Assembly: GCF_017743975.1 (NCBI RefSeq)
Contig: NZ_JAGHRC010000003.1
Span: 310,001 to 374,000, forward strand
Direction: 5' to 3'
Source: Ruegeria sp. R14_0
Lineage (GTDB): Bacteria > Pseudomonadota > Alphaproteobacteria > Rhodobacterales > Rhodobacteraceae
Length of the DNA: 64,000 nt
Within the stretch, counting starts at the first letter, position 1. Every line of letters starts with the position of its first letter. The notes below the pieces were generated by a model. It was not told the origin of the DNA, did no database searches, and saw only the letters and a program-made list of their open reading frames with translations. Made by a program: the position numbers and the translations under genes. This document shows, piece by piece, positions 17,674 to 26,095 of this stretch.

Positions 17674-18606
17674 ATGCTCCAAAGCCTGATCGACGTCATT
17701 CTACCAGTTTTCCTTGTGATCGGAGCGGGTTACGCCTCGACCCGCTTGGGGTATTTCAAGGAAATCCACATCGACGGGTTGATGAAGTTCACCCAAGGCT
17801 TTGCAATCCCGTGCCTTCTGTTTTTGGCGATCTCGCATCTGGATTTGAGCGCCAGTTTCGACCCCCGGCTTCTGGCGAGCTTTTACACCGCAGCGGGATT
17901 ATGTTTCACCGCCGGTCTGTTCGGCGCGCGTTTCATTTTTGGCCGCGATTGGGAGGATTGCGTTGCCATCGGGTTCTGCTGCCTGTTCTCAAACTCCGTC
18001 CTGCTGGGCCTGCCGATTACCGAACGCGCCTATGGCCCGGACAACTTGACGGGGAACTATGCGATCATCGCCTTCCACTCGCCCTTTTGCTACGGCGTCG
18101 GCATCACGGTGATGGAAGTGATCCGAAACCGAGGTCATGGCGGCCCTCGCATGGTCAAATCCATCCTGTCGGCCATGTTCCGCAACGCATTGATCCTTGG
18201 CATCGCACTTGGGTTTATCGTGAACCTGTCGGGGTTCAGTGTGCCTGCAGTCGTGGACGAGGCCTTGGGCCTCATTACCCGCGCTGCCCTTCCTGGCGCG
18301 CTGTTTGCGCTTGGCGGCGTGCTTGTAAAATACAAACCCGAAGGCGACCTGCGCACAATCGCGTTTGTCTGTCTTGTCTCACTTATGCTGCACCCCAGCC
18401 TTGTGTGGCTATTTGGTTCAACCGTCGGCCTGCCCCAGGACCTTTTCCGCTCGGGCGTTTTGAACGCAGCAATGGCCCCCGGGTTCAATGCCTATATTTT
18501 TGCCAACATGTACGGACGGGCAAAACGTGTCGCGGCCTCATCCGTTTTGGTGGGAACCGCCGTTTCGATCCTGACTGTCTGGCTCTGGCTGACATTATTA
18601 GGGTAG
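17674..18606 (+). CDS. AEC-family transporter (auxin efflux carrier fold)
   Basis: 310-residue integral membrane protein with about ten hydrophobic segments. The N-terminal half begins VILPVFLVIGAGYASTRLGYF and the C-terminal half includes LALGGVLVKYK-like segments and APGFNAYIFANMYG, a signature region of the family. Members export or import small carboxylates and similar solutes. It stands alone, 64 bases after the MBL gene. Confidence 0.87.
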   Translation: MLQSLIDVILPVFLVIGAGYASTRLGYFKEIHIDGLMKFTQGFAIPCLLFLAISHLDLSASFDPRLLASFYTAAGLCFTAGLFGARFIFGRDWEDCVAIGFCCLFSNSVLLGLPITERAYGPDNLTGNYAIIAFHSPFCYGVGITVMEVIRNRGHGGPRMVKSILSAMFRNALILGIALGFIVNLSGFSVPAVVDEALGLITRAALPGALFALGGVLVKYKPEGDLRTIAFVCLVSLMLHPSLVWLFGSTVGLPQDLFRSGVLNAAMAPGFNAYIFANMYGRAKRVAASSVLVGTAVSILTVWLWLTLLG

Positions 18607-18676
18607 CTTTCGGTCCAACGGATTGACATTGCCGCGTCGCGAAACACCTATCGAAAAAACCACAGGAACAAGCTGA

Positions 18677-19369
18677 ATGCCGCACGCCCTAATTGTCGCC
18701 CATGGCCAACCGTCCGATCCCGAACCTGCCGAGGCCGCGCTGGCCGCATACGCGGCCGAGGTCGATGCGTTTTGCGATGGGATCAGCGTAGGCTCTGCAA
18801 CTCTGGCAGCACCAGGGCGACTTGAGGCGCGGCTGGATGCGCTTCCCGAAGATACTGTAATTTATCCGCTTTTCATGGCCAAAGGGTGGTTTGTGACCAG
18901 CGCCTTGCCCAAGCGTTTGGGCGCGCGTGCCATTCAAATCCTTGACCCGTTGGGCGTCGATGCAGACTTGCCCGGCCTCGCCGCTGCTGCGTTGCAAAAC
19001 GCGCTGGCCCAACATGATTGGGACGCCGCGGAAACAAACCTTGTGCTGGCGGCGCACGGATCAGGCCGCAGCCGTAATCCATCGGCCGTAGCCAATGCGT
19101 TTGCCGCTGATCTGGCAGATCACCTGCCTTTCCGGTCCATCCGCGTCGGCTTTGTCGAAGAAGCTCCGTCCATTGCCGAAGCTGCAAGCAACGCAGGGGA
19201 TAGGGCCCTGTGCCTGCCCTTCTTTGCCTGTACCGGGGGTCACGTCCTGGAAGATGTGCCGCGGGAGTTAAAGAGCGCTAAATTCAAAGGGCACGTTATG
19301 CCGGTGGTCGGGGACCTACCACCGATCAAACACCACATTGCCCGAACCCTCAGCAAAGCGTTTTCCTGA
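18677..19369 (+). CDS. CbiX/sirohydrochlorin cobaltochelatase-like protein
   Basis: 230 residues with two CbiX-type half repeats: ALIVAHGQPSDPEPAEAAL at the N-terminus and LVLAAHGSGRSRNPSAVANAFAADL from about 117. The His of each HG and a later FACTGGHV are candidate metal ligands. The family inserts Co or Fe into sirohydrochlorin. No cobalamin or siroheme genes are adjacent, so the role is not supported by context. Confidence 0.75.
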   Translation: MPHALIVAHGQPSDPEPAEAALAAYAAEVDAFCDGISVGSATLAAPGRLEARLDALPEDTVIYPLFMAKGWFVTSALPKRLGARAIQILDPLGVDADLPGLAAAALQNALAQHDWDAAETNLVLAAHGSGRSRNPSAVANAFAADLADHLPFRSIRVGFVEEAPSIAEAASNAGDRALCLPFFACTGGHVLEDVPRELKSAKFKGHVMPVVGDLPPIKHHIARTLSKAFS

Positions 19370-19385
19370 GACACTCCTGTTGAAA

Positions 19386-20396
19386 TTAGTGAGAACTGGC
19401 TGTCTTGATCCCGGCTTCACCCAAGCTCGAGTACAGGCAGTGACGCGAGCGGCCCTGACGCTTGGCCTCATACAGCGCTTGATCCGCGGCGTTTAGCAGT
19501 TCTGCCGCGTCCGGAGTGTTGAACTGCGTAGACAAGGCGGTGCCAACACTGGCCGAAACCTGACAGGGTGCCCCTTGAAACATCATGGGCTGACGCAACC
19601 GCTTGATCAGACGCGCGGCAATATCGGACAGGACAGCTTCGTCCACGAGGCTTTTGAAAATGATGACAAATTCATCGCCGCCAATACGGGCAACCGTATC
19701 TTCATTCCGCGTCTCCTCCTCCATAATGCGGGCGGCCTGTTGGAGCACGAAATCCCCTGCTGCATGGCCCAGACGGTCATTTACGCTTTTAAAGTAATCA
19801 AGATCCAGATGCATCAAGGCAAAGGCGGAACCGCCAGAGATTAGGTGGCCGAGAACCAGGTCCATCGCCCGGCGGTTTTTTAGCCCGGTTAGCATGTCGG
19901 TAACGGCCTGCTCTTCGGCTGCCAGCATGGCGCCCTGCAATCGTAGGTTCAGCGAACGCGACGCCTCCATGGCAGCGGACTTTGCCTCAACCAGATAGAG
20001 CAGTTCGATAGCGAGATCCGTCCCTGAGAAATCAGCGCTGGTCAGAGCGTAATCCCGAACCGCATCCAGAATCGAAATTCCGAAAGACAGGTTGATGATG
20101 GCCCCATTGCCGTCCGGCAATGGCGCGATCAGCCCCTTTAGCGCGGTTCGGGGTTCGTCGTGAAACTTTAGATGCACTTTGCCCCCGGCCAAAGACAGCA
20201 GTGCCGGTATCGTTGTGATCGTACGGGGGCGAACCAATTCGAACAGATCCGGGAACGCCCGGCCTTTCATGGGCTGATCGGGTCGCAGTTTCTGCAAGGT
20301 CGGCCCGGCGTTCAAGATCTTGCCCTCACCGTCCACCATCACGAACATCGGGCACAAGGTTTCCAAAAGCGTTGAAAGGTTGGCTGTATCCATCAT
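19386..20396 (-). CDS. Diguanylate cyclase with HNOBA-like sensor domain
   Basis: 336 residues. The N-terminal half (about 1-150) resembles the heme-NO-binding-associated PAS-like domain (VMVDGEGKILNAGPTL, NLSFGISILDAVRDYALTSADF, LLYLVEAKSAAMEASRSL). A helical linker leads to a GGDEF domain with RIGGDEFVIIF. The product-inhibition site is intact: RNED (RxxD) five residues before GGDEF. It should make cyclic di-GMP. The start overlaps the upstream gene by four bases, so sensor and cyclase are made together. Confidence 0.9.
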   Translation of the reverse strand: MMDTANLSTLLETLCPMFVMVDGEGKILNAGPTLQKLRPDQPMKGRAFPDLFELVRPRTITTIPALLSLAGGKVHLKFHDEPRTALKGLIAPLPDGNGAIINLSFGISILDAVRDYALTSADFSGTDLAIELLYLVEAKSAAMEASRSLNLRLQGAMLAAEEQAVTDMLTGLKNRRAMDLVLGHLISGGSAFALMHLDLDYFKSVNDRLGHAAGDFVLQQAARIMEEETRNEDTVARIGGDEFVIIFKSLVDEAVLSDIAARLIKRLRQPMMFQGAPCQVSASVGTALSTQFNTPDAAELLNAADQALYEAKRQGRSRHCLYSSLGEAGIKTASSH

Positions 20397-20980
20397 GTTC
20401 CTCGCGCTCCCAGATCGAAATGCCGTCCTTCGGCAAACGCGCTTTCCACCAGCACAATGGTGATCACCTCGACATCCCCTTGTTGCCCCTCATGCGACAA
20501 CATCGCCAAAGCACCATAGTCATCAGCCACCGCCCGAAGTACACCGACCATCACGCTGGCATAGCCCGGCAAGCCAGGAAAGCAGTGCAGTTGGTACTCC
20601 GCCGGTGACACCTCGCACAGCTCTAGGATCGGCAAGCGCAGGTCTGAGACCGCCAGCCTGGCCCGGTCCGATAGATCATCGAGAGAATGCAAAAACTCGA
20701 CATATGTCACGCCGCCGAACCGCAAAAGGCGTCGCAGACCTTCCATATTGGGGTGCGAGACAAGATAAGTCCCTAGATCCTCAAGTATCTCGGACTGGGG
20801 GCGATTGAGGTCCGCAGACAGCGCATCCAGAACGCGCGTGGTCATCGAATCCTCATAGATCAGCATCGCCTCAAACTCGGTGAATCCCAGTCCAGCTGCC
20901 TCAGTGACTCGCAGCCAGCAGGATTGCCCGTAGGTCGCGCAGACAAAGGACTGAATCGCCCGATTGATCAGACCATGCAT
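20393..20980 (-). CDS. Heme NO-binding (H-NOX)-like protein, canonical heme ligand not found
   Basis: 195 residues with the H-NOX start MHGLINRAIQSFVCATYG and the fold pattern through GTYLVSHPNMEGLRRLLRFGG, FLHSLDDLSDRARLAVSDL and LRAVADDYGAL. The region that normally holds the proximal His reads LDDLSDRA, with no His at that point, and the YxSxR heme-propionate motif is replaced by YQLHC. I infer that heme may be absent or bound differently. It is translationally coupled (ATGA) to the diguanylate cyclase, so it probably regulates cyclic di-GMP synthesis by protein contact. Confidence 0.8.
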   Translation of the reverse strand: MHGLINRAIQSFVCATYGQSCWLRVTEAAGLGFTEFEAMLIYEDSMTTRVLDALSADLNRPQSEILEDLGTYLVSHPNMEGLRRLLRFGGVTYVEFLHSLDDLSDRARLAVSDLRLPILELCEVSPAEYQLHCFPGLPGYASVMVGVLRAVADDYGALAMLSHEGQQGDVEVITIVLVESAFAEGRHFDLGARGT

Positions 20981-20989
20981 AGGATGCCC

Positions 20990-21013
20990 CAGATTGGTTT
21001 ACACCCCAATCTG
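20990..21013. promoter_or_regulatory. Inverted repeat upstream of the H-NOX-like gene
   Basis: CAGATTGG (20990-20997) and CCAATCTG (21006-21013) are exact complements separated by eight bases. The repeat lies ten bases before the start codon on the minus strand. It could be an operator or a leader hairpin that affects translation. No T-run follows, so it is not a typical terminator. Confidence 0.45.
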
Positions 21014-21101
21014 CTCAGACAATCCTTAACAAATAGCCAAGGCGGATTTCCAAATTTCGAAAATCCAACCGAGTCTCAATCTGGAAGTCTTTGCATTTAC
21101 A

Positions 21102-22661
21102 CTAGAAATCAGTTGGCGCACCGCCCTCGGCCTTACGGCGGGCAACAAAATCGGCCAGTTCGTCACGGATGCCATCATCCATCGCCGGGGGCTCAAAGCT
21201 GGTGACGATTTCCTTGAACATGTGATGGGCACGTTCTGCCGTCCAAATGCCACCCGCAACATCCCAGCCTTCGTAATTTTTCCAATCACTCAGGAACGGC
21301 TGATAGAATGCGCTGGTGTAGCGATCCTGCGTGTGTTGAATGCCAAAGAAATGGCCATCATTCCCAACCGACTTGATCGCATCCAGCGCAATCTCATCCG
21401 GGCCGGTCGCTGTGATCTCTGGCTGCATATACCGTTGGATTTGCTGTAGAATCTCGCAATCCATGATGAATTTCTCGGGGCTGGCGATCAGACCACCCTC
21501 TAACCATCCGGCAGCGTGGTACACCATATTGGTGCCCGACTGCACCGCCGCCCAAAGCGAGTTGGACGTCTCCCATATCGACTGCCCGTCCGGCACGTTC
21601 GCGGCACAAACACCTGACGAGCGCATCGGCAAGCCATAGTAACGCGCCATTTGGCCGGTCATTTGGGTCGAGCGCATATACTCGGGCGTTCCAAAGGCGG
21701 GCGCGCCGGATTTCATGTCAACATTGGACGTAAACGTCCCGATAACGCAGGGAATTCCGGGCCGGACATACTGGAACAGGGCAATCGCGCACAAGGCCTC
21801 GGCCAGCGATTGCGCCACAGCCCCGGCCATCGTGACCGGCGCCATCGCCCCAGCCAGCGTGAATGGAGTCACGACAATCGCCTGCCCGCGCCGCGCAAGA
21901 CGCAGGCACCCATCAATCATCGGGTGGTCGTGCTTTAGCGGCGAGGTGGAATTGATGTTGGTGTACATGTGCGGAGTCGCTTCGAACTCCTCATGGCTCA
22001 GACCACCGGCAATGCGCACCATCTCCATCACGTCTTCGACGCGCTCTTTGCCCAGCGAATAGGCATGCATCGCCTTGTCGGTGAGCGTCAGCTTGTCATA
22101 GAGCACATCCAGATGCCGAACGCTGGCGTGAATATCGACCGGCTCGACCGGGTAACCGCCCGCGAAATGGATGCAGTTAAAGTACTGCGTCAGTTTCAGC
22201 AGGTTCCGGCACATCTCACGATTGCCCGAGACCTTGGTGCCTATTTCTAGATCCCAGTAATTCGGCGGGGACGACACATTGCCGAACAACAGCGTTTTGC
22301 CACCCACCTCAATCGTCTTGTCCGGGTTGCGCGGTGTGATGGTAAAGCTGGAGGGCGCTTTGCCGATCATCTCCATCACGAAATCGCGGCCCATACGGAC
22401 GTTGTCGCCGGTGATTGTGCAGCCGGCCTCTTTCAGGATGGCGATGGCTTCTTCGTTGTAGAACTCGATACCGATCTCTTCGAGGATGCGCATGGCCCCC
22501 TCATGGATTGCTTCGATCCCGGCCTGATCCAGCGGTTCCGTGGGCTTGTCGATATTGATCGGCGGGTTCCACGGCATCTGATCGATGACCGCACTGCCTC
22601 TACGTGCGGCTGCACCGGCCCGTCCCCCGCCGCGACGTTTGCGTGTCTGTGTGTCAGCCAT
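21102..22661 (-). CDS. MttB-family methyltransferase, non-pyrrolysine (second copy)
   Basis: 519 residues from the ATG at 22661, which has GGAGGG upstream; the frame extends to 22694 without a better site. Basic N-terminus (TRKRRGGGRAGAAARRG), then MttB blocks NINSTSPLKHDHPM, LAGAMAPVTMAGA and YHAAGWLEGGLIAS that align with the copy at 5930. No internal UAG. Neither a corrinoid protein nor a GcvT-like partner is adjacent; neighbours are a HAD phosphatase and the H-NOX/GGDEF pair. A methylated amine substrate is inferred from the family only. Confidence 0.85.
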   Translation of the reverse strand: MADTQTRKRRGGGRAGAAARRGSAVIDQMPWNPPINIDKPTEPLDQAGIEAIHEGAMRILEEIGIEFYNEEAIAILKEAGCTITGDNVRMGRDFVMEMIGKAPSSFTITPRNPDKTIEVGGKTLLFGNVSSPPNYWDLEIGTKVSGNREMCRNLLKLTQYFNCIHFAGGYPVEPVDIHASVRHLDVLYDKLTLTDKAMHAYSLGKERVEDVMEMVRIAGGLSHEEFEATPHMYTNINSTSPLKHDHPMIDGCLRLARRGQAIVVTPFTLAGAMAPVTMAGAVAQSLAEALCAIALFQYVRPGIPCVIGTFTSNVDMKSGAPAFGTPEYMRSTQMTGQMARYYGLPMRSSGVCAANVPDGQSIWETSNSLWAAVQSGTNMVYHAAGWLEGGLIASPEKFIMDCEILQQIQRYMQPEITATGPDEIALDAIKSVGNDGHFFGIQHTQDRYTSAFYQPFLSDWKNYEGWDVAGGIWTAERAHHMFKEIVTSFEPPAMDDGIRDELADFVARRKAEGGAPTDF

Positions 22662-22781
22662 AAGAGCCCTCCGGAACTTGCTTTTGGCAAGCAAGCACCG
22701 AAGTCAACAAAATCGCCGCTCTGTCTGCGACAAGGTTTGTCGGTTTTTTGTTCCGGACCGTCGAAATCGGTCACAAGCGGG

Positions 22782-23474
22782 TCAGTTTGCGGCCAACCAG
22801 GCGGGGATATGGCCAATATCCGGCAGCACCACATCCGCCATCGGCGCCAAAGCCTCGGCCGGGGCAAGGCCGGTCAAGACGCCGATCGTCGTCATACCCG
22901 CCGCGCGGCCTGCTTGCAGATCATGCAGACTGTCGCCCACCATCGCCACACGCGAGGGATCGACCCCAACATGCGAGGCAAATGCGATCAACTGTCCCGG
23001 TCCGGGCTTGAACCCATGCCCGCTGTCATACCCCGCGACAAAGTCGAAATGGTCGCGAATTCCAACCGAGGCCAGATGTTGCAGCGCAGGCATTTCGCCG
23101 TCATTCGTCGCTACCCCCAGCTTGAGCCCAGCCTGCCGTAAACCGTCCAGGAACGGGATCAGCGGAACAGCCGGGGCCTGCGGAGCAGTGGCTGATTCTA
23201 CGTTTAAAACATCAATCAGCTCGTCGCGGGTCATGTCCGAGAAGTGGGCCGCTAGCGCGTCGGCGACTTCTTCGACCGTACCGGCGATGACGACGCTGTC
23301 TTCGGCGTATTCTTCTGAGACCGGGTCAAAACCAATCGCTTGGCCAAGAACAGCGATGCGTTCAGGATCACCATCCGACAGTTTTTCCAACACGCTGCGA
23401 CCGAAACCGCCCCATGTGTTCGCAAAGTCAAAAAGTGTTCCGTCCTTGTCGAACAAGATCGCGTCGATGGGCAT
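22782..23474 (-). CDS. HAD-family hydrolase (phosphoglycolate phosphatase-like)
   Basis: 230 residues; two ATGs lie in tandem and the second (23474) is better spaced from AGGAG. HAD motifs are DAILFDKDGTLFDF (motif I, with Lys rather than Leu between the two Asp), ATNDGE (II) and MVGDSLHDLQAGRAAG (III/IV), with an alpha-helical cap of subclass I. It is distinct from the gph gene at 62005. Substrate unknown. Confidence 0.85.
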   Translation of the reverse strand: MPIDAILFDKDGTLFDFANTWGGFGRSVLEKLSDGDPERIAVLGQAIGFDPVSEEYAEDSVVIAGTVEEVADALAAHFSDMTRDELIDVLNVESATAPQAPAVPLIPFLDGLRQAGLKLGVATNDGEMPALQHLASVGIRDHFDFVAGYDSGHGFKPGPGQLIAFASHVGVDPSRVAMVGDSLHDLQAGRAAGMTTIGVLTGLAPAEALAPMADVVLPDIGHIPAWLAAN

Positions 23475-23499
23475 CATATGCTCCTGTCAGTGAGTTTGC

Positions 23500-23784
23500 C
23501 TATGTCCAGTGCACATCACCGCCACCGGACAGAACCGCCCGCGCCTGACCTGGCAGGTCATAGGGCACGGAATTGGCGTCACAAAAGGCGATCACCCACG
23601 AATCGTCAAGCATCAGAAATTCTAGAACCGAACTCAGAAACTCGGTCTCGCCGGCGCGCGCGCGCAGATCACCGGCGGACGCACCGGTCGAGCCCAGAAA
23701 GATCGGCAGCAGTTCATCATTTCCGACCAGCCATCCAAGGACATTCAGGGCAAGCGTTTCGGCAGATTGGGCGGTGATCGGCAT
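23500..23784 (-). CDS. Small conserved protein (DUF3572-like)
   Basis: 94 residues. It contains ETLALNVLGWLVGNDELLPIFLGSTG and FLSSVLEFLMLDDSWVIAFC, a pattern I recall from a short alphaproteobacterial family annotated DUF3572. No catalytic motif or signal sequence. It is 25 bases upstream of the HAD gene on the same strand and divergent from the PleD-like gene. Function unknown. Confidence 0.7.
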   Translation of the reverse strand: MPITAQSAETLALNVLGWLVGNDELLPIFLGSTGASAGDLRARAGETEFLSSVLEFLMLDDSWVIAFCDANSVPYDLPGQARAVLSGGGDVHWT

Positions 23785-23871
23785 AAAGCGGCCTCGGGCA
23801 TGTGCTTGGAAAGGGTTTGTTAACCAGACTCATAAACACTTTGGCAACGCATGCAATCAACGGTGACTGAT

Positions 23872-25260
23872 ATGTCCGTGCAGGGAACCATCCTTGTCCT
23901 CGACGGGACTTCGACCAATCGCATAATGCTGAAGGTTCAGCTGACGGCGGCGTGGTATCACGTCGTTCAGGGCGACCGCCTGCATGGTCTGCCCGGGCTG
24001 CTGCGCCGCACGCGCCCCGATCTGGTGCTGGCCGCTCAGACACTGCCCGACGGCACCGCTGCGGATGTCAAACAGGTGGTGATGGCCGACCCGGATATGG
24101 TCGATGTTCCGGTGGTGGCGATTGCTCCGCAGAACGACAAGACGGCGCGCCTGAACGCTCTGGCCGAAGGGCTGGATGACGTGCTCGCCCATCCTTTCAA
24201 GGACACCCTGTTGCTGGCCCGCGTGCGCAGCCTGTTGCGTTCTCGCGCCGAAGCGCAGGAACTGAAGCTTGGAGGCGGATCGCAGCCCATCGGATTTGCC
24301 GAACCAGCCGCCACGCCGATCTCGCCCCCCAGATCAGCCCGTGTCGCCATTCTGGCGCAGACCGCGCGCACCGGTGCGTTGTGGATGAAGGCGCTGTCCG
24401 GTCGGCTGCGCCATAGCCTTTCGGCACACACGTCTTCCAACCTGCAGGCCTTGTTATCGGGCCCTGTTGCGGATGCAATCGTGGTCGAAGTTGGCAAAAC
24501 CGCGCCGGGCTTAAGCCCCCTGGCCGATCTGAAATCGCGCGGGGCCACACGTAATACGGTGTTGGTTGCTGTGGTGGCCGAAAATGACACGGCGCTCGCA
24601 TCCGAAGCCCTGGACCGCGGGGCAGATGCTGTCTGCATGGGCGGGTTCTGCGTCGAAGAAGTTGTGTTGCGCCTGGAGAACCAAATCGCGCGAAAAAACC
24701 GTACCGATCAGATGCGCGCGACATTGCGTCGGGGTATCGCGGAATGCTGGATCGATCCGCTGACCGGGCTGCACAACCGGCGCTATGCCATGCAGGCGAT
24801 GGATCAGATGGCCAGAAAGCCTTCGCGCACTGGTCGCGGTTTCGTTGTTATGCTGGCCGACCTGGATCACTTCAAAGCCATCAATGACCGCTTTGGGCAT
24901 GTTGGTGGAGACCTGGTTCTTACCGAAGCGGCCAAGCGTATGGAGCATACGGTCGGATCAGGCGGGTTTGTCGCCCGGATCGGAGGCGAAGAATTCATGA
25001 TCGGCCTGCCCGACAGCTCTAGGGCCGAAGCGATGGAACTGGCCAAAACAGTGCGCAACTGCATCAGCAAGACGCCGTTCACACTGCCGGATTGCGAAAC
25101 CCCAGTGCCGGTGACCATCAGTATCGGCATGACGTCGCCAAACCCACCCCTTCCTCAGAACGAACCGCTGGAGCGGCTGATCAGATCTGCCGACAGTGCG
25201 CTTTATGCCGCAAAGAAGGCCGGGCGGAATCAAGTCAGGGTCAGGCAGAGCGCCGCCTGA
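23872..25260 (+). CDS. PleD-like diguanylate cyclase with degenerate receiver domains
   Basis: About 462 residues from ATG 23872 (GGTGA upstream); an in-frame ATG at 23851 adds seven residues. Layout is receiver (1-120), second receiver-like domain (about 150-275) and GGDEF (about 300-460), as in PleD. In the first receiver the acidic pair is LDG instead of VDD, and the acceptor strand reads LVLAAQTLPDG with Ala where the phosphorylated Asp should be. The second domain has no acceptor Asp either. The GGDEF signature is RIGGEEFMIG, probably active, but the RxxD inhibitory site is missing. Activation by phosphorylation is therefore unlikely. Confidence 0.88.
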   Translation: MSVQGTILVLDGTSTNRIMLKVQLTAAWYHVVQGDRLHGLPGLLRRTRPDLVLAAQTLPDGTAADVKQVVMADPDMVDVPVVAIAPQNDKTARLNALAEGLDDVLAHPFKDTLLLARVRSLLRSRAEAQELKLGGGSQPIGFAEPAATPISPPRSARVAILAQTARTGALWMKALSGRLRHSLSAHTSSNLQALLSGPVADAIVVEVGKTAPGLSPLADLKSRGATRNTVLVAVVAENDTALASEALDRGADAVCMGGFCVEEVVLRLENQIARKNRTDQMRATLRRGIAECWIDPLTGLHNRRYAMQAMDQMARKPSRTGRGFVVMLADLDHFKAINDRFGHVGGDLVLTEAAKRMEHTVGSGGFVARIGGEEFMIGLPDSSRAEAMELAKTVRNCISKTPFTLPDCETPVPVTISIGMTSPNPPLPQNEPLERLIRSADSALYAAKKAGRNQVRVRQSAA

Positions 25261-25265
25261 CCCTC

Positions 25266-25739
25266 TCAGTCCTTTCTCTTGTGGCCGCGTGGGCCGTGTT
25301 TGACGACCTCTTCCAACCGATCAGCATACACCAGACGCTCTTCTGCGCTCATGGCGATAACCCGGGTCAGCCACTCCTGCTGCAGAGCATCCTGCAAATC
25401 CGCCATGGATTGTGCCTGTTGATCCAAAAGCACCTGAACTGCCTCTGGATCAAACGGCTCAGCCCGCAACGCCACGCTGAGCGCTACAAAGTCCTGAGAG
25501 CGGGTCTTGGCCCCTTTTCTGTGGCGATCAAAAAGCTCTCCCCGCATGGCCTTGCGCTCGTCCTTAGGCAAAGCCCGATAGAGTGCCGAACCAAAACCCG
25601 GCGGAGATTTCGCGTGATCACCCCCTTTGACGCGCAACACGGTGCCAAGCGCGACGCCGACGATCAAAAGGTTCAACGCCAGGGAAAGGATCAACAGTAC
25701 CGACATCCAGCGGCTTTTGGGTTTGGGGCTATCGCTCAT
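25266..25739 (-). CDS. Periplasmic metal-sensor-like protein (Spy/CnrX type)
   Basis: 157 residues from the ATG at 25739, overlapping the preceding gene by four bases. One N-terminal membrane anchor (SVLLILSLALNLLIVGVALGTVL, about 13-35) precedes a helical periplasmic domain with RGELFDRHRKGAKTRSQD and LQQEWLTRVIAMSAEERLVYADRLEEVV, the helical-hairpin pattern of Spy/CnrX/ZraP proteins. The C-terminus is His/Lys/Arg-rich (KHGPRGHKRKD). Together with the sigma factor upstream it would form an envelope or metal-stress sensing module; the ligand is unknown. Confidence 0.75.
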   Translation of the reverse strand: MSDSPKPKSRWMSVLLILSLALNLLIVGVALGTVLRVKGGDHAKSPPGFGSALYRALPKDERKAMRGELFDRHRKGAKTRSQDFVALSVALRAEPFDPEAVQVLLDQQAQSMADLQDALQQEWLTRVIAMSAEERLVYADRLEEVVKHGPRGHKRKD

Positions 25740-26095
25740 TCGGCGTCCTCCAGAAAACTTGTATCCAGGCTCAGGTCCGCGACCACAAAGCTGGTCTCTT
25801 GCGGATACAGGATCGTTGCCGGATCGGGCAAAAACCCGGGCGCGGAAAAGCCGATCCAGACCCCGGCCACACTCGCGGCGGCCAATCCGCTCATGCCTTG
25901 CCAGCCCCCGAGACCGGTCAGAATTCGCCTCCACGGCGGGGCCGCCTTGACTGGCTTGGGATTCAACCGGGCCAGCCGCACGGTTTCTGCATCGGTCAGA
26001 ATGCGCACGGCCAGGTCATCCGGCAAGTCCTGACGGTCTTGTCGCGCCTGGGCGAACAACAGATCCAGATTGTCTTTGTCGTCAGTCATCGTCAT
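25736..26095 (-). CDS. Putative anti-sigma factor, single-pass membrane protein
   Basis: About 119 residues from ATG 26095 (others at 26089 and 26110); its start lies inside the end of the sigma factor gene, so the two are coupled. The N-terminal cytoplasmic part (DDKDNLDLLFAQARQDRQDLPDDLAVRILTDAETV) is followed by one membrane segment (MSGLAAASVAGVWIGFSA) and a short periplasmic tail. Position and topology fit an anti-sigma factor; sequence alone gives no firm family. Confidence 0.6.
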   Translation of the reverse strand: MTMTDDKDNLDLLFAQARQDRQDLPDDLAVRILTDAETVRLARLNPKPVKAAPPWRRILTGLGGWQGMSGLAAASVAGVWIGFSAPGFLPDPATILYPQETSFVVADLSLDTSFLEDAE

